Positions 20,673-29,820 are shown, counted from the stretch's first letter. The stretch is 64,000 nucleotides of DNA from Lutimonas zeaxanthinifaciens (GCF_030503675.1 NZ_CP129964.1:1302001-1366000); one strand, 5' to 3'. The notes: generated by a model not told the origin, from the sequence alone. Made by a program: numbers and translations.

Positions 20673-22379
20673 ATGCATCTTTTCAGTAAAAAATCCATCT
20701 TTCTCTCGATTGTGATTATTTTAGTTGGGGTACAGAACAGTTATGGTCAAAGCGCTGCAAAACCAAAACTGATCTTACAAATAACTGTTGATCAGCTGCG
20801 TGCGGATCTCCCCGGAAAAGTTATGGACAGGGTTCCTGAAGGGGGTTTTAAATATTTGTACAATCAAGGTATTGTTTATGAAAATGCACATCATGGTCAT
20901 GCCAATACTGAAACCGTAGTTGGCCATGCCACGCTTGCAACCGGAGCAGATCCTGCTAAACATGGTATGATAGGCAATATTTGGTTTGATAAAAAAGAAA
21001 AGCGAATTGTTTATAACGTAGAGGATGATCAATACCCCTTGCTTGATGAAAACGCAGGAGTCAATAAAAGTACTGAAATAGACCCAACTCAGGCAGCAGC
21101 TTCAACTGACGGAAGGTCTCCGACAGCGATAAAGTCTTCAACATTTTCAGATGAACTTGCGTTGAGCTCAAATGGAAAGTCTAAAATTTTTGGAGTATCT
21201 GTCAAGGACCGCGGTGCCATAACCATGGCGGGGCATTCAGGTAAGGCTTATTGGTTCAGTAAAGCAACGGGCCGTTTCGTGACAAGTACCTATTATTACG
21301 ATGAATATCCCCAGTGGGTAAATAAGTGGAATGACCTGGAGAAGTATAAAAACTTTGAGAATCAGAGTTGGGAATTATCCAACGAAATTAACAGTTATAT
21401 TCACGGAGAAGAGGATGACCGACCTTTTGAAACAGAATTTCCGGGCTATGGTGTTGTTTTTCCTCATCCTTATGGAGGGGCTGACAATAAATATTTTACA
21501 ACTTTTTTAACCCTAAGCCCTGCCGGTGATGAACTGACACTCGATTTTGCCAAGGAGTTGATCGTAGCTGAGAAATTAGGAGAAGATTCGACAACTGATT
21601 ATTTATCAGTAAGCTTTTCATCAACAGACTATGTGGGGCATGTTTTTGGCCCATCAAGTCTTGAGGCTGAAGATAACCTCTTAAGATTGGATCGGACCCT
21701 GGCAGATCTTATCAAATTTGTCGATGATAGAATCGGCTTAAAGAATGTGCTGATTGTTCTTTCTGCAGACCACGGAGGTCCTGATGCTCCCGATCGTTCT
21801 AAGGCTTATGGGGTAGATGCCGGCTATTTTGATATGGATAGCGTGGATACCCTGGCAATAAATAATCAGATGCGGGAAAAGTTTAATACCAATGATAAAC
21901 TGATTTCCGGGTATTTTCATCCTTATGTTTATCTGAATCATGATGCAGTAGAAAAAAACAATTTAGATGCTGATGAGGTCTCTAGTAATTTGGCTAAGGA
22001 GTTGGAAAAACTTAATGGAATTGCATTTGCTGTAACCACATCTGATATTATCGAAGGCAAGGTAGCTAATACTGATCTGAACAATGCTGTATTACGTAAT
22101 TATAACCCCAGGCGATCTGGTGAGATTTATATCGTTATGGAGCCAAATTGGTTTGTGAATGATTTTGACGGACTAGAGGTGGCATGTACTCATGGATCAC
22201 CCTGGACCTATGACACTTCCGTTCCGATCATTTTTGCGGGAAACGGTATCAAGCATAAGAAGGTTTACAGAAAGGTTGAAACCATTGATGTTTCATTAAC
22301 GATATCCAATTATATACACATTAAAATTCCAAATGCCGCCTCCGGAAACCCTTTGTTCGAGGTGTTGGAAAAGAAATAA
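20673..22379 (+). CDS. Alkaline phosphatase, PafA type
   Basis: Secreted phosphate monoesterase of the alkaline phosphatase superfamily. Signal peptide to about residue 25 (SYGQ). First zinc-site Asp40 in ITVDQLRAD; nucleophile Thr, about residue 81, in TETVVGHATLATG; SVKDRGAI carries the Lys-x-Arg pair that marks PafA-type monoesterases; STDYVGHVFGP and LSADHGG bring Asp/His ligands and ACTHGSPWTYD the late His. The substrate-binding Asn is in GNIWFD. Phosphate scavenging outside the cytoplasm is the expected role; no Pho-like operator is visible. Confidence 0.92.
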   Translation: MHLFSKKSIFLSIVIILVGVQNSYGQSAAKPKLILQITVDQLRADLPGKVMDRVPEGGFKYLYNQGIVYENAHHGHANTETVVGHATLATGADPAKHGMIGNIWFDKKEKRIVYNVEDDQYPLLDENAGVNKSTEIDPTQAAASTDGRSPTAIKSSTFSDELALSSNGKSKIFGVSVKDRGAITMAGHSGKAYWFSKATGRFVTSTYYYDEYPQWVNKWNDLEKYKNFENQSWELSNEINSYIHGEEDDRPFETEFPGYGVVFPHPYGGADNKYFTTFLTLSPAGDELTLDFAKELIVAEKLGEDSTTDYLSVSFSSTDYVGHVFGPSSLEAEDNLLRLDRTLADLIKFVDDRIGLKNVLIVLSADHGGPDAPDRSKAYGVDAGYFDMDSVDTLAINNQMREKFNTNDKLISGYFHPYVYLNHDAVEKNNLDADEVSSNLAKELEKLNGIAFAVTTSDIIEGKVANTDLNNAVLRNYNPRRSGEIYIVMEPNWFVNDFDGLEVACTHGSPWTYDTSVPIIFAGNGIKHKKVYRKVETIDVSLTISNYIHIKIPNAASGNPLFEVLEKK

Positions 22380-22470
22380 AACAAGAAATGATCGAGTCAA
22401 GTCAAAATCTGAAATTGATTTAAACATAGTTTCGATTTGACAGATGAATGAACCAATAAAAATTAATACC

Positions 22471-24309
22471 ATGCGTATCATAAAAAAAATTATTCCGCTT
22501 TTCATTTGTTTATGTCAGGCAACTTTAATGTTTTCTAATGATCTGTTGCAGAACAGTTATTTGAGGAAAGGAATTTCATTAAACGGAAGGTGGCATTATA
22601 TTGTGGATGTATATGAAAACGGATATTATAATTACCGCTGGGAACCTCACGACGGCAGTGAGAATCCAGGTTCAGGGGCATTTTATTTAAATGCTAAGCC
22701 AAAAGATAAAATGGATCTGGTTGAATATGATTTTGATGCAGCTCCAACGATGAATGTACCGGGGGATTGGAATTCTCAGAAGGAAAAACTATTTTACTAT
22801 GAGGGAACGGTTTGGTATAAAAAGTCTTTCACTATTCCAGATTATGATTCATCGAAGCGCTATTATCTTAGGTTTGGCGGGGTGAATTACAGGGCTGATG
22901 TTTATGTCAACGGAAAAAAAATGGGTACACACAAAGGAGGATTTACACCATTTAATTTTGAGATAACAAGTGTTTTAAAGGCGGAAGACAATTTTGTTGT
23001 GGTTAAGGTTGATAATAAAAGAAGCAAGGAGGAAGTACCCACTTTGAATACAGATTGGTGGAATTATGGGGGTATAACAAGAGATGTGACCATTTATGAG
23101 TTAAGCTCCACATTTATCGAGAATTATCGACTTCAGCTGGATAAAAATAATGATAAACTGATTTCTGGATTTATCCAATTGAACGGGAAACAAAAGATGA
23201 ATACCGAGGTAACTGTTTCTATTCCCGAACTAAACATAAAGAAGCAATTTATCACTAACGGTAACGGGTTTGCCAAGGTTAATTTTGTTGCAGATAATCT
23301 CACATACTGGAGCACGGAGAATCCCAAACTCTATGATGTTGAAGTAAAAAGTGGAACAGATCAAGTTAAGGACCGTATTGGATTCAGGCAGATCGAAACA
23401 AAGGGATCAACTATTCTTTTGAACGGCAAGAAGGTCTTTTTGAAAGGAATAAGCATACACGAAGAAAATGTTATGAGAGGGGGAAGGGCTTATTCAGTGG
23501 AGGATGCCAAAATACTTTTGGGCTGGGCCAGGGAACTGGGATGCAATTTCGCACGGCTTGCTCACTATCCCCACAACGAACACATGTCACGGCTGGCTGA
23601 TGAAATGGGGATTTTATTATGGGAAGAGATACCTGTATACTGGACGATAGACTGGAATAATCCGGAAACCTATGCAAATGCTGAAAATCAGCTAAAAGAA
23701 CTTATCGACAGGGATAAAAATCGGGCCTCGGTGATAATCTGGTCGGTTTCCAACGAGACTCCTTTGTCGGAAGAGCGCCTGAATTTTTTAACGCGCCTGG
23801 TCCGAACAGCACGAACCATGGATGAATCAAGATTGATCAGTGCCGCCTTGGAAGACCATGGGAAAAAAGATAATCCAAACATAATGGTTGTGGAGGATGC
23901 TTTTGCCGAAGAATTAGACATATTAAGTTTTAACCAATACTATGGATGGTACGGTGGAGATATCAATAACATTAAAAATATTCGATGGGAAATCGATATG
24001 GATAAGCCCATTATCATTTCTGAATTCGGGGCTGGGGCTTTGCAAGGTTATCATGCCGATAGCATGACCAGATGGAGTGAGGAATTTCAGGATCTCCTGT
24101 ACCGGGAGACCTTGCCTACGCTGGCTAGAATCCCTCAACTGAGTGGCATTACACCATGGATTCTTGTGGATTTTAGGTCTCCACGGCGCATGCTGATCCC
24201 AATTCAAAACGGATGGAACAGAAAAGGCCTTATCTCTGAGACAGGAAATAAAAAGAAGGCTTTTTATACCTTGAAAAAATTCTATTCAGAATTGGATTTG
24301 AGTGACTAA
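22471..24309 (+). CDS. GH2 beta-glucuronidase/galactosidase-like enzyme, secreted
   Basis: The ATG at 22471 is preferred because it opens directly into a signal peptide (MRIIKKIIPLFICLC); an upstream ATG at 22444 would add nine residues. GH2 domain order is normal: jelly roll with FRVGGVN-like sheet (YLRFGGVNYRADVYVNGKK), Ig-like domain, then a TIM barrel with acid/base Glu429 in SVSNETP and nucleophile Glu518 in IISEFGAGA. The SEFGA form is typical of beta-glucuronidase-like members. At about 612 residues it lacks the C-terminal domains of the GH2 protein at 11968. Periplasmic glycan trimming is likely. Confidence 0.91.
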   Translation: MRIIKKIIPLFICLCQATLMFSNDLLQNSYLRKGISLNGRWHYIVDVYENGYYNYRWEPHDGSENPGSGAFYLNAKPKDKMDLVEYDFDAAPTMNVPGDWNSQKEKLFYYEGTVWYKKSFTIPDYDSSKRYYLRFGGVNYRADVYVNGKKMGTHKGGFTPFNFEITSVLKAEDNFVVVKVDNKRSKEEVPTLNTDWWNYGGITRDVTIYELSSTFIENYRLQLDKNNDKLISGFIQLNGKQKMNTEVTVSIPELNIKKQFITNGNGFAKVNFVADNLTYWSTENPKLYDVEVKSGTDQVKDRIGFRQIETKGSTILLNGKKVFLKGISIHEENVMRGGRAYSVEDAKILLGWARELGCNFARLAHYPHNEHMSRLADEMGILLWEEIPVYWTIDWNNPETYANAENQLKELIDRDKNRASVIIWSVSNETPLSEERLNFLTRLVRTARTMDESRLISAALEDHGKKDNPNIMVVEDAFAEELDILSFNQYYGWYGGDINNIKNIRWEIDMDKPIIISEFGAGALQGYHADSMTRWSEEFQDLLYRETLPTLARIPQLSGITPWILVDFRSPRRMLIPIQNGWNRKGLISETGNKKKAFYTLKKFYSELDLSD

Positions 24310-24339
24310 GGGGAAGAAAAATCAAAAATTGAAATTATA

Positions 24340-25188
24340 ATGGCGGAACAAAGAAAGATTAAAATTGGGGATCTGGAATTCAATTGCAGGATTTCGGGCA
24401 AGGAGAATGAGGAACTTGTGGTTTTTTTACACGGCTTTCCTGAGTCTTCCATAATGTGGACTCAATTAATGATAAGCATTTCCGAGTCAGGCTTTTTTTG
24501 TCTTGCGCCAGATATGAGGGGGTATAGCGAAGGGGCCTGTCCAAAGGGGATAAAAAATTACGACTTAAAGAACCTGATAAAGGATATTCTTGACCTTGTT
24601 GATTTTTTGGGCAAAAAAAAGTTTCATCTTGTCGGGCATGACTGGGGAGCAGCTATAGGATGGAATATCGTCTATCAGAATAAGGAAAGGATTTTAAGCT
24701 GGACTGCTTTGTCGGTGCCCCACAGCAGGGCCTTTGGAAAAGCCATTAAAATAGATAAAGTTCAGCAAAAAAAGAGTTCCTATATCAAATGGTTTCTTTT
24801 ACCCTGGCTTCCTGAAGTTTATATTCGAAGGAATGATTTTAAAATGTTCAAAAGGTTGTGGAAACATAGCGACAAGGAAGAGGTCGAAGAATACCTAAGG
24901 GTATTCAGGCAAAATAAATGTTTGACCGGGGCATTGAATTACTATCGTGCAAATCTGGGCAGAGGCAAGAGGGTGCCCATTGGTACCGTGGATACTCCGA
25001 CGCTCTTTATTTGGGGGAATAAGGACCTGGCAGTGGGTTCTTTTGCTGCGTATGAAAATGATAAGTATGTAAAGGGAGATTATAAGTTCGTTGAAGTGGA
25101 AGGCGGACACTGGCTGGTTCAAACCAATTTCATAGAAGTTGAAAAAGCACTTAAAAGCCATCTTAATACATATAAATCCCTGGATTGA
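24340..25188 (+). CDS. Epoxide hydrolase-like alpha/beta hydrolase
   Basis: 282 residues without signal peptide. HGFPESSIMW is the oxyanion motif used by epoxide hydrolases and haloalkane dehalogenases; the nucleophile is Asp101 in VGHDWGA rather than serine, and the base is His257 in GGHWLV. The cap region (about 130-215) has tyrosines (YIRR, YYRANLG) that could activate an epoxide. Epoxide hydrolase is thus more likely than dehalogenase, but fluoroacetate-type dehalogenases share these motifs. It begins 31 bp after the GH2 gene. Confidence 0.85.
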   Translation: MAEQRKIKIGDLEFNCRISGKENEELVVFLHGFPESSIMWTQLMISISESGFFCLAPDMRGYSEGACPKGIKNYDLKNLIKDILDLVDFLGKKKFHLVGHDWGAAIGWNIVYQNKERILSWTALSVPHSRAFGKAIKIDKVQQKKSSYIKWFLLPWLPEVYIRRNDFKMFKRLWKHSDKEEVEEYLRVFRQNKCLTGALNYYRANLGRGKRVPIGTVDTPTLFIWGNKDLAVGSFAAYENDKYVKGDYKFVEVEGGHWLVQTNFIEVEKALKSHLNTYKSLD

Positions 25189-25260
25189 TTTGATAAATTG
25201 ATCAACAAAAAATGTATTAAGAGCAAATTTAAATTGAAATCAAGAGAATAGTAACGTTTT

Positions 25261-25806
25261 ATGAAGAAGAGAAACAAGGTATTTATTGCAAGCAGTATTG
25301 ATGGTTATATAGCGGATAGAGCAGGAGGAATCGACTGGTTACAGTCTGTGCCGAATCCTGATCATGATGATATGGGTTATAATTCATTTATAAAAGAAGT
25401 AGATGCTCTTGTCATGGGACGAAATACTTTTGAAACCGTATGTGGATTTGATATTGAATGGCCTTACACCAAACCTGTTTATGTGCTGAGTAGAAGATTA
25501 AAGTCGGTAGCAGCTAAGTTTCAGGATAAAGCAGAATTGGTTCATGGAGATTTAAGGGAGGTTTTAGAATGTATTCATGCAAAGGGACACGGGCAATTAT
25601 ATGTTGACGGAGGAGGCACAATACAAAGTTTTTTGAAGGAAGGCCTTATTGATGACCTTATTTTGACCACAATTCCGATTGTTTTAGGAGGGGGGATCCC
25701 ACTGTTTTCTGAAATGGATACTCCTTTGGAATTTGATCTTATTGAAACAAAAGTCTACCTGGACCAGATTGTTCAACGGCACTATAAGAGAAAAAACCGG
25801 AATTAA
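25261..25806 (+). CDS. RibD C-terminal/DHFR-like reductase
   Basis: Cytosolic reductase of the dihydrofolate reductase superfamily, RibD C-terminal branch. KVFIASSIDGYIADRAGGIDWL at the N-terminus, VMGRNTFETV (NADPH-binding arm, about residues 51-60), YVLSRRL, LYVDGGGTIQSFLKEGLIDDLILT (about 119-142) and PIVLGGGIPLF are the standard blocks. No deaminase domain is attached. Substrate unknown: pterin, flavin precursor or an unrelated carbonyl. A second member of the same family lies at 29944, but the two are clearly diverged. Confidence 0.88.
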   Translation: MKKRNKVFIASSIDGYIADRAGGIDWLQSVPNPDHDDMGYNSFIKEVDALVMGRNTFETVCGFDIEWPYTKPVYVLSRRLKSVAAKFQDKAELVHGDLREVLECIHAKGHGQLYVDGGGTIQSFLKEGLIDDLILTTIPIVLGGGIPLFSEMDTPLEFDLIETKVYLDQIVQRHYKRKNRN

Positions 25807-25862
25807 ATAAAAAAAGGTAACTTTAGAGTTGAAATTGAGAATTTTAACTTTAAATTATCAAG

Positions 25863-26144
25863 ATGAATAAGAAACAAACGATCATCGTTATTTCCATGAT
25901 GTCTCTTTTATTGATTCCTCTTATTGCAATGCAGTTTTCAGCCGAGGTCAACTGGAGTCTCTTTGATTTTTTAATTGCCGGAGTATTATTGATCGGGACA
26001 GGGCTACTCATCGAGTATGTATCAAGAAGTGTTAGCGGCTTAAGGCGCAGAAAGGTGATTATTGCAGGAATTGTTTTGCTATTTGTGCTGGTTTGGGCTG
26101 AGATGGCTGTAGGAATTTTCGGTAGTCCTGTAGCAGGGAATTAA
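25863..26144 (+). CDS. Small three-helix membrane protein
   Basis: 93 residues with three hydrophobic segments (about 7-25, 34-52 and 64-87) and a basic loop SGLRRRKV between the second and third. Similar small proteins occur in Bacteroidota without a known role. It precedes bestrophin by 42 bp; the candidate promoter for bestrophin lies within that gap. Nothing more can be said about function. Confidence 0.65.
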   Translation: MNKKQTIIVISMMSLLLIPLIAMQFSAEVNWSLFDFLIAGVLLIGTGLLIEYVSRSVSGLRRRKVIIAGIVLLFVLVWAEMAVGIFGSPVAGN

Positions 26145-26174
26145 ACTTCGTTTATTTCAAGGGGAAATTTTCAT

Positions 26175-26182
26175 TATTTTTG
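26175..26182 (+). promoter_or_regulatory. Candidate -7 element immediately before bestrophin
   Basis: TATTTTTG matches TAnnTTTG, ending only four bases before the ATG at 26187. The start of transcription would fall on or next to the start codon, giving a leaderless mRNA. No good -33 TTG is visible 19-20 bp upstream, which lowers confidence. Confidence 0.3.
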
Positions 26183-26186
26183 AGCC

Positions 26187-27242
26187 ATGCATACGAAAAA
26201 AAATTACACGGCTTTGGAAATGATGAAGTGGACTCGTTTTGAGACACTTCTTTTTGTTATTATTATTAGTTTATGGGTAACGGCTTACCATTTTTTGGAT
26301 CTGGAATGGTTAAGAATTCCATGGACACCTATTGCGCTAATAGGTACTGCAGTAGCCTTTGTGATCGGTTTTCAAAATAATGCGGCCTATGACAGAATCT
26401 GGGAGGCCCGAAAAATTTGGGGAGGAATTGTCAATACTTCCAGGACTTTTGCGGTTTTTGTGAAGGATATGATTGATAATGAGCACAAAAAGGAACCCAC
26501 AGATCCTGTTGAATTAGAAAATGAAATAAAAACACTTACCTATCGGCACATTGCCTGGATGACAGCGTTAAGATATTCCATGAGGGCCCCAAAGCAATGG
26601 GAGACCTCGCATGCACACAGGACAAACAGAGAGTGGGGCTTTATTCCTCCTGAACGAATTTCAAGTCTGGAGGATGAGTTAAGGCTCTATATTTCAGAAA
26701 AAGACCTCGCTTATCTCGAAGACAAAAATAATAAGCAAACAGCCTTGTTATACCTCCAATCGCATCATTTAAAGGCATTGAAGATCAAAGGGAATATCTG
26801 GGAGTTTTCATTTTTGGAACTGGAAAATGTGATCAAGGAACTCTTTACGCTACAGGGTAAGAGTGAACGAATTAAGAACTTCCCTTATCCGAGACAATTT
26901 GCCACCCTGAATCATTTTTTTATGTGGGTCTTTGTTTTACTTCTCCCCATGGCACTTGTACCTCAGTTTGCGGATATTGGGATAAAAATTTCGGACCATC
27001 ATCCCTTAATTGGAAAATTATTCATTTGGTTTTCTGTTCCCATTTTTACCGTAGTTTCCTGGATATTTCATACCATGGAAAGGATAGGGAGAACCGGAGA
27101 CAATCCTTTTGAAGGAACGGCCAATGACGTGCCGATATCTACAATTGCCAGGGGCATAGAAATTGATCTGAGACAGAACCTTGGAGAATCTTTGGAAGAA
27201 ATTCCGGATCAGTTCCCGGCGAAATATGATACACAGTTTTAG
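26187..27242 (+). CDS. Bestrophin family ion channel
   Basis: 351-residue bacterial bestrophin (UPF0187). Hydrophobic helices cluster in two pairs: near residues 20-65 (ETLLFVIIISLWVTAYHFL, then a second helix) and near 240-290. The block FQNNAAYDRIWEARKIWGG after helix 2 and the late GDNPFEGTANDVPIS are family hallmarks. Characterised bacterial bestrophins form pentameric channels, sodium-selective in Klebsiella; selectivity here is not readable. MHTKKNY is the expected N-terminus, supporting the start. Next gene follows after 55 bp. Confidence 0.9.
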   Translation: MHTKKNYTALEMMKWTRFETLLFVIIISLWVTAYHFLDLEWLRIPWTPIALIGTAVAFVIGFQNNAAYDRIWEARKIWGGIVNTSRTFAVFVKDMIDNEHKKEPTDPVELENEIKTLTYRHIAWMTALRYSMRAPKQWETSHAHRTNREWGFIPPERISSLEDELRLYISEKDLAYLEDKNNKQTALLYLQSHHLKALKIKGNIWEFSFLELENVIKELFTLQGKSERIKNFPYPRQFATLNHFFMWVFVLLLPMALVPQFADIGIKISDHHPLIGKLFIWFSVPIFTVVSWIFHTMERIGRTGDNPFEGTANDVPISTIARGIEIDLRQNLGESLEEIPDQFPAKYDTQF

Positions 27243-27297
27243 GCTGAAATGACTCGTTTGGCTTCAGTCAAGATTTTTAGCATTATTTTTTTAATAA

Positions 27298-28083
27298 ATG
27301 ACAGATAAATTAATTTTAATAACGGGAGGTTCAAGCGGTATTGGTAAGGCAGCTGCCGTTGAATTGCACAAACTTGGAGCAAGAATTATCCTGCAGGCTC
27401 GTGATGCTCAGAAACTGGAGCAGGCAGCTAAAGAAATTAGCCCAACAGGAGAACGAATTGCCTGTTATTCTGCAGATTTATCTGATAGAAATTCTGTTGA
27501 GGAATCAGCGAATCTTATTGTTAAAAAAGTGGGCCTGCCTGATGTGGTGATCAATAGCGCAGGGGCAGGCGAGTGGCTGTCTTTTAAGGAGTCGTCTCCC
27601 GGACATTACGAAGATACTATGGGATCACCGTATTTGGCAACAGCTTTTACCTGTAAAGTGTTTTATGATCTGATGCGCGATCGGGGAAAAGGACATTTTA
27701 TTGTCATCAATTCTGCTGCATGTTATTTTGCCTTTCCAGGGGCAACAGGTTATATTCCCGCCAGATGGGCCATGCTTGGATTTTCAAGGTCATTACAGGC
27801 TGACCTGTACAATACAGATTTTAAGGTGTCTATGATTGCTTTGGGAAAAGTAAAATCTCCATATTTTGAAAATAATCCAATCAGTGAAGACCGTATTCCC
27901 AAGGTTGTCGACTGGTTAATACCTACCCTTTCCGTTGAAGCTTCTGGAAAGATTATCTTGGCTGTCGTGAAAAATAAAAAACCCATTGTAAACAGGCCAC
28001 GAATGATCTCGGTTATGGTTTTTTTAAATCGTTTGGTTCCTGGAGTATTTAGATGGGTCATGCGAAAAACGGGCCATCAATAA
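27298..28083 (+). CDS. Short-chain dehydrogenase/reductase with YxxxR active site
   Basis: Rossmann NAD(P)-binding motif GGSSGIGKAAA (about residues 9-19), SADLSDR acidic turn, NSAGAG and INSAAC with catalytic Ser. The active-site tyrosine is Tyr152 in GYIPARWAM, where the position four residues later is Arg156 instead of the usual Lys. The remainder is an ordinary 261-residue classical SDR with a hydrophobic C-terminus (VMVFLNRLVPGVFRWVM), possibly membrane-associated. Substrate unknown. It lies 38 bp upstream of a methyltransferase. Confidence 0.87.
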   Translation: MTDKLILITGGSSGIGKAAAVELHKLGARIILQARDAQKLEQAAKEISPTGERIACYSADLSDRNSVEESANLIVKKVGLPDVVINSAGAGEWLSFKESSPGHYEDTMGSPYLATAFTCKVFYDLMRDRGKGHFIVINSAACYFAFPGATGYIPARWAMLGFSRSLQADLYNTDFKVSMIALGKVKSPYFENNPISEDRIPKVVDWLIPTLSVEASGKIILAVVKNKKPIVNRPRMISVMVFLNRLVPGVFRWVMRKTGHQ

Positions 28084-28121
28084 AGGATTATTCCCTGATA
28101 ATATTCTGAAAAAATTTTAAA

Positions 28122-28910
28122 ATGAACTATATTCAAGTCAATAAAAAACTCTGGGATCAAAAGACCGAGTTTCATTATGAATCCGAGTTTTATAATGTTG
28201 AGGATTTTATTAAAAATGAAAATTCCTTGAACCCGATTGAAATTGATTTGCTCGGAAACCTGACCGGAAAAAGTCTTTTACATCTTCAATGCCATTTTGG
28301 CCAGGATAGCATTTCTTTAAATAAGTTAGGAGCTGAGGTTACAGCTGTGGATTTTTCTTCAAAGGCCATTGAAAGAGCAAGGGAGTTAAATAATAAAATG
28401 GAGGCAAAGGTCCGATTCATTGAAAGCGATGTCTATAAATTACCTGAAGTTCTTGATCAAAAATTTGATATTGTATATACTTCCTACGGGGTGCTGGGCT
28501 GGCTCCCTGACATGAAAAAATGGGCTGAAATAGTGAGCAATTTTTTAAAACCGGGCGGGATATTGGTTTTGGTAGAGTTTCATCCCGTGGTATGGATGTT
28601 TAGTGATGATTTTAAGAAAATTGAATTCAAATATTCAGACAAAGATCCTATTATTGAAGAATACGAGGGTACCTATGCAGATCGAAATGCGGATATGACG
28701 GGTAAATCCATTTGTTGGAACCATGGTTTGAGCATTGTGATGGATGCCTTGATTCAGCAAAAATTGGAGATCAAAACCTTTGAGGAATTTAGTTATTCTC
28801 CCTATGATTGTTTTGAGAATACCGTTGAGGTTGAAAAAGGAAAATATATGATTAAGGGTTTGGAGGGGAAAATTCCGATGATTTACTCTGTGAAAGCGGT
28901 CAAAAAATAG
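28122..28910 (+). CDS. Class I SAM-dependent methyltransferase
   Basis: 262-residue Rossmann methyltransferase. Motif I LLHLQCHFGQDSI (about residues 51-63) departs from GxGxG by having Gln-Cys-His, as in a known Bacteroidota/Firmicutes subgroup; acidic motif VTAVDFSS follows (about 72-79), then YTSYGVLGWLPD (motif IV region) and LKPGGILVLVEFHP (motif V/VI). Cytosolic; acceptor unknown. The SDR gene just upstream is probably in the same transcript. Confidence 0.87.
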   Translation: MNYIQVNKKLWDQKTEFHYESEFYNVEDFIKNENSLNPIEIDLLGNLTGKSLLHLQCHFGQDSISLNKLGAEVTAVDFSSKAIERARELNNKMEAKVRFIESDVYKLPEVLDQKFDIVYTSYGVLGWLPDMKKWAEIVSNFLKPGGILVLVEFHPVVWMFSDDFKKIEFKYSDKDPIIEEYEGTYADRNADMTGKSICWNHGLSIVMDALIQQKLEIKTFEEFSYSPYDCFENTVEVEKGKYMIKGLEGKIPMIYSVKAVKK

Positions 28911-28916
28911 TTTTAG

Positions 28917-29038
28917 AATAAGATTGGGGAAGGGATTGTTTCTAATAATGTGTCTTCTAAAGGTATCATAAAACTTCCAACCAGGGTACCTGGAAAAAAA
29001 TTGAAGGAGCTTCGGCGATCAAGGTGGATATTAAGTAA
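28917..29038 (+). pseudogene. Possible 3' remnant of a lost gene
   Basis: An open stretch of about 40 codons ends at TAA 29036-29038 with a protein-like C-terminus (KTSNQGTWKKIEGASAIK) but has no credible start except a GTG and is preceded by an in-frame stop at 28914. The GTWKKIEG segment looks like a beta-rich protein end. It could equally be chance; there is no homologue I can name. Confidence 0.2.
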
Positions 29039-29063
29039 TGAAAAAAATGGTTTTTAAACAAAA

Positions 29064-29088
29064 AAAACAGAGGAAGGACCTCTGTTTT
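29064..29088. terminator. Bidirectional rho-independent terminator
   Basis: Perfect 10-bp stem AAAACAGAGG / CCTCTGTTTT around loop AAGGA, with T-rich tails on both strands (the minus-strand tail runs through eight T). It separates the convergent methyltransferase (plus) and fasciclin (minus) genes and ends both. Confidence 0.85.
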
Positions 29089-29113
29089 TCGCTTATAGAT
29101 CAGGTATTTATTA

Positions 29114-29761
29114 TTAAGGAAGTGGCCATAACTCAAAAATATCACCAGCTGATAAAGGGAGCATAACTCCAGTGATACCATGGGCCATTCCATTAGAAGC
29201 TGATTGATTTGGTAATGCTATTGCAATATCATATTGCAATTCACCTAAAGAACTACCTCCAACATCAGTTATTTTCCCATCCTTATCTACTGAAAATGTT
29301 GCTCCATTAAACATGGTCTGAATCACTTTATCATTCCTGCCATTTGGAAGAACACTGTTTGACCCTCGGCGTCCAGAGGTAATATGATACTGTAGTACGG
29401 CTAATACAATAGGAGCGGGAATATCAGTTATTTCATCAATTGTTTCACCTCTAGCTGCTGATAAGACGCTGTATAAATTTAAGAAAGCACCATCAGTGGG
29501 CGCAAATACCGTTAATTGAACATCATCGCTGGTCAATATGGCAGCCAGTCCTGCTTGAGTAGAAGGATCTTCGTCTACATAGGTGACCGCGGCCAGAAGT
29601 TCATTTAGTCCGAGTGCTGTTGCAGCCTGTGCAAGATTGAGATCTCCGGGTTTGTTAAATTGCTTGTAAGAATTCTGATTATCTTCTACGGAATTGTCGT
29701 CATTACACGATGCAAAAACCAAAAAAAGAGAAAGGGCGATAAAAGTTGTAAATTTTTTCAT
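29114..29761 (-). CDS. Fasciclin (FAS1) domain lipoprotein
   Basis: Lipobox LVFASC (Cys19) followed by NDDNS, so exported and lipidated. One FAS1 domain fills residues about 45-205, with the H1 block TVFAPTDGAFLNL and H2 block YHITSGRRGSN. FAS1 proteins are usually adhesion or surface proteins in Bacteroidota; no ligand can be inferred. It is monocistronic, with its own promoter candidate (29789-29820) and terminator (29064-29088), and is the only minus-strand gene in the first 45 kb. Confidence 0.92.
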   Translation of the reverse strand: MKKFTTFIALSLFLVFASCNDDNSVEDNQNSYKQFNKPGDLNLAQAATALGLNELLAAVTYVDEDPSTQAGLAAILTSDDVQLTVFAPTDGAFLNLYSVLSAARGETIDEITDIPAPIVLAVLQYHITSGRRGSNSVLPNGRNDKVIQTMFNGATFSVDKDGKITDVGGSSLGELQYDIAIALPNQSASNGMAHGITGVMLPLSAGDIFELWPLP

Positions 29762-29788
29762 GACATATAAATTTTAGTTAATGTTCAA

Positions 29789-29820
29789 CAAAATTATAAT
29801 TAAAGTTAAACAAAATCAAG
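29789..29820 (-). promoter_or_regulatory. Promoter of the fasciclin gene
   Basis: On the minus strand TAATTTTG (complement of 29789-29796) fits the TAnnTTTG -7 element, with CTTG (29817-29820) 20 bp upstream as -33. The predicted start near 29782 leaves about 20 nt of leader, a normal length. Confidence 0.6.

Noticed and set aside
11968-24309. Search for a SusC/SusD pair in the glycosidase block
   Set aside because: All genes are accounted for, and none has TonB-dependent receptor or SusD features.
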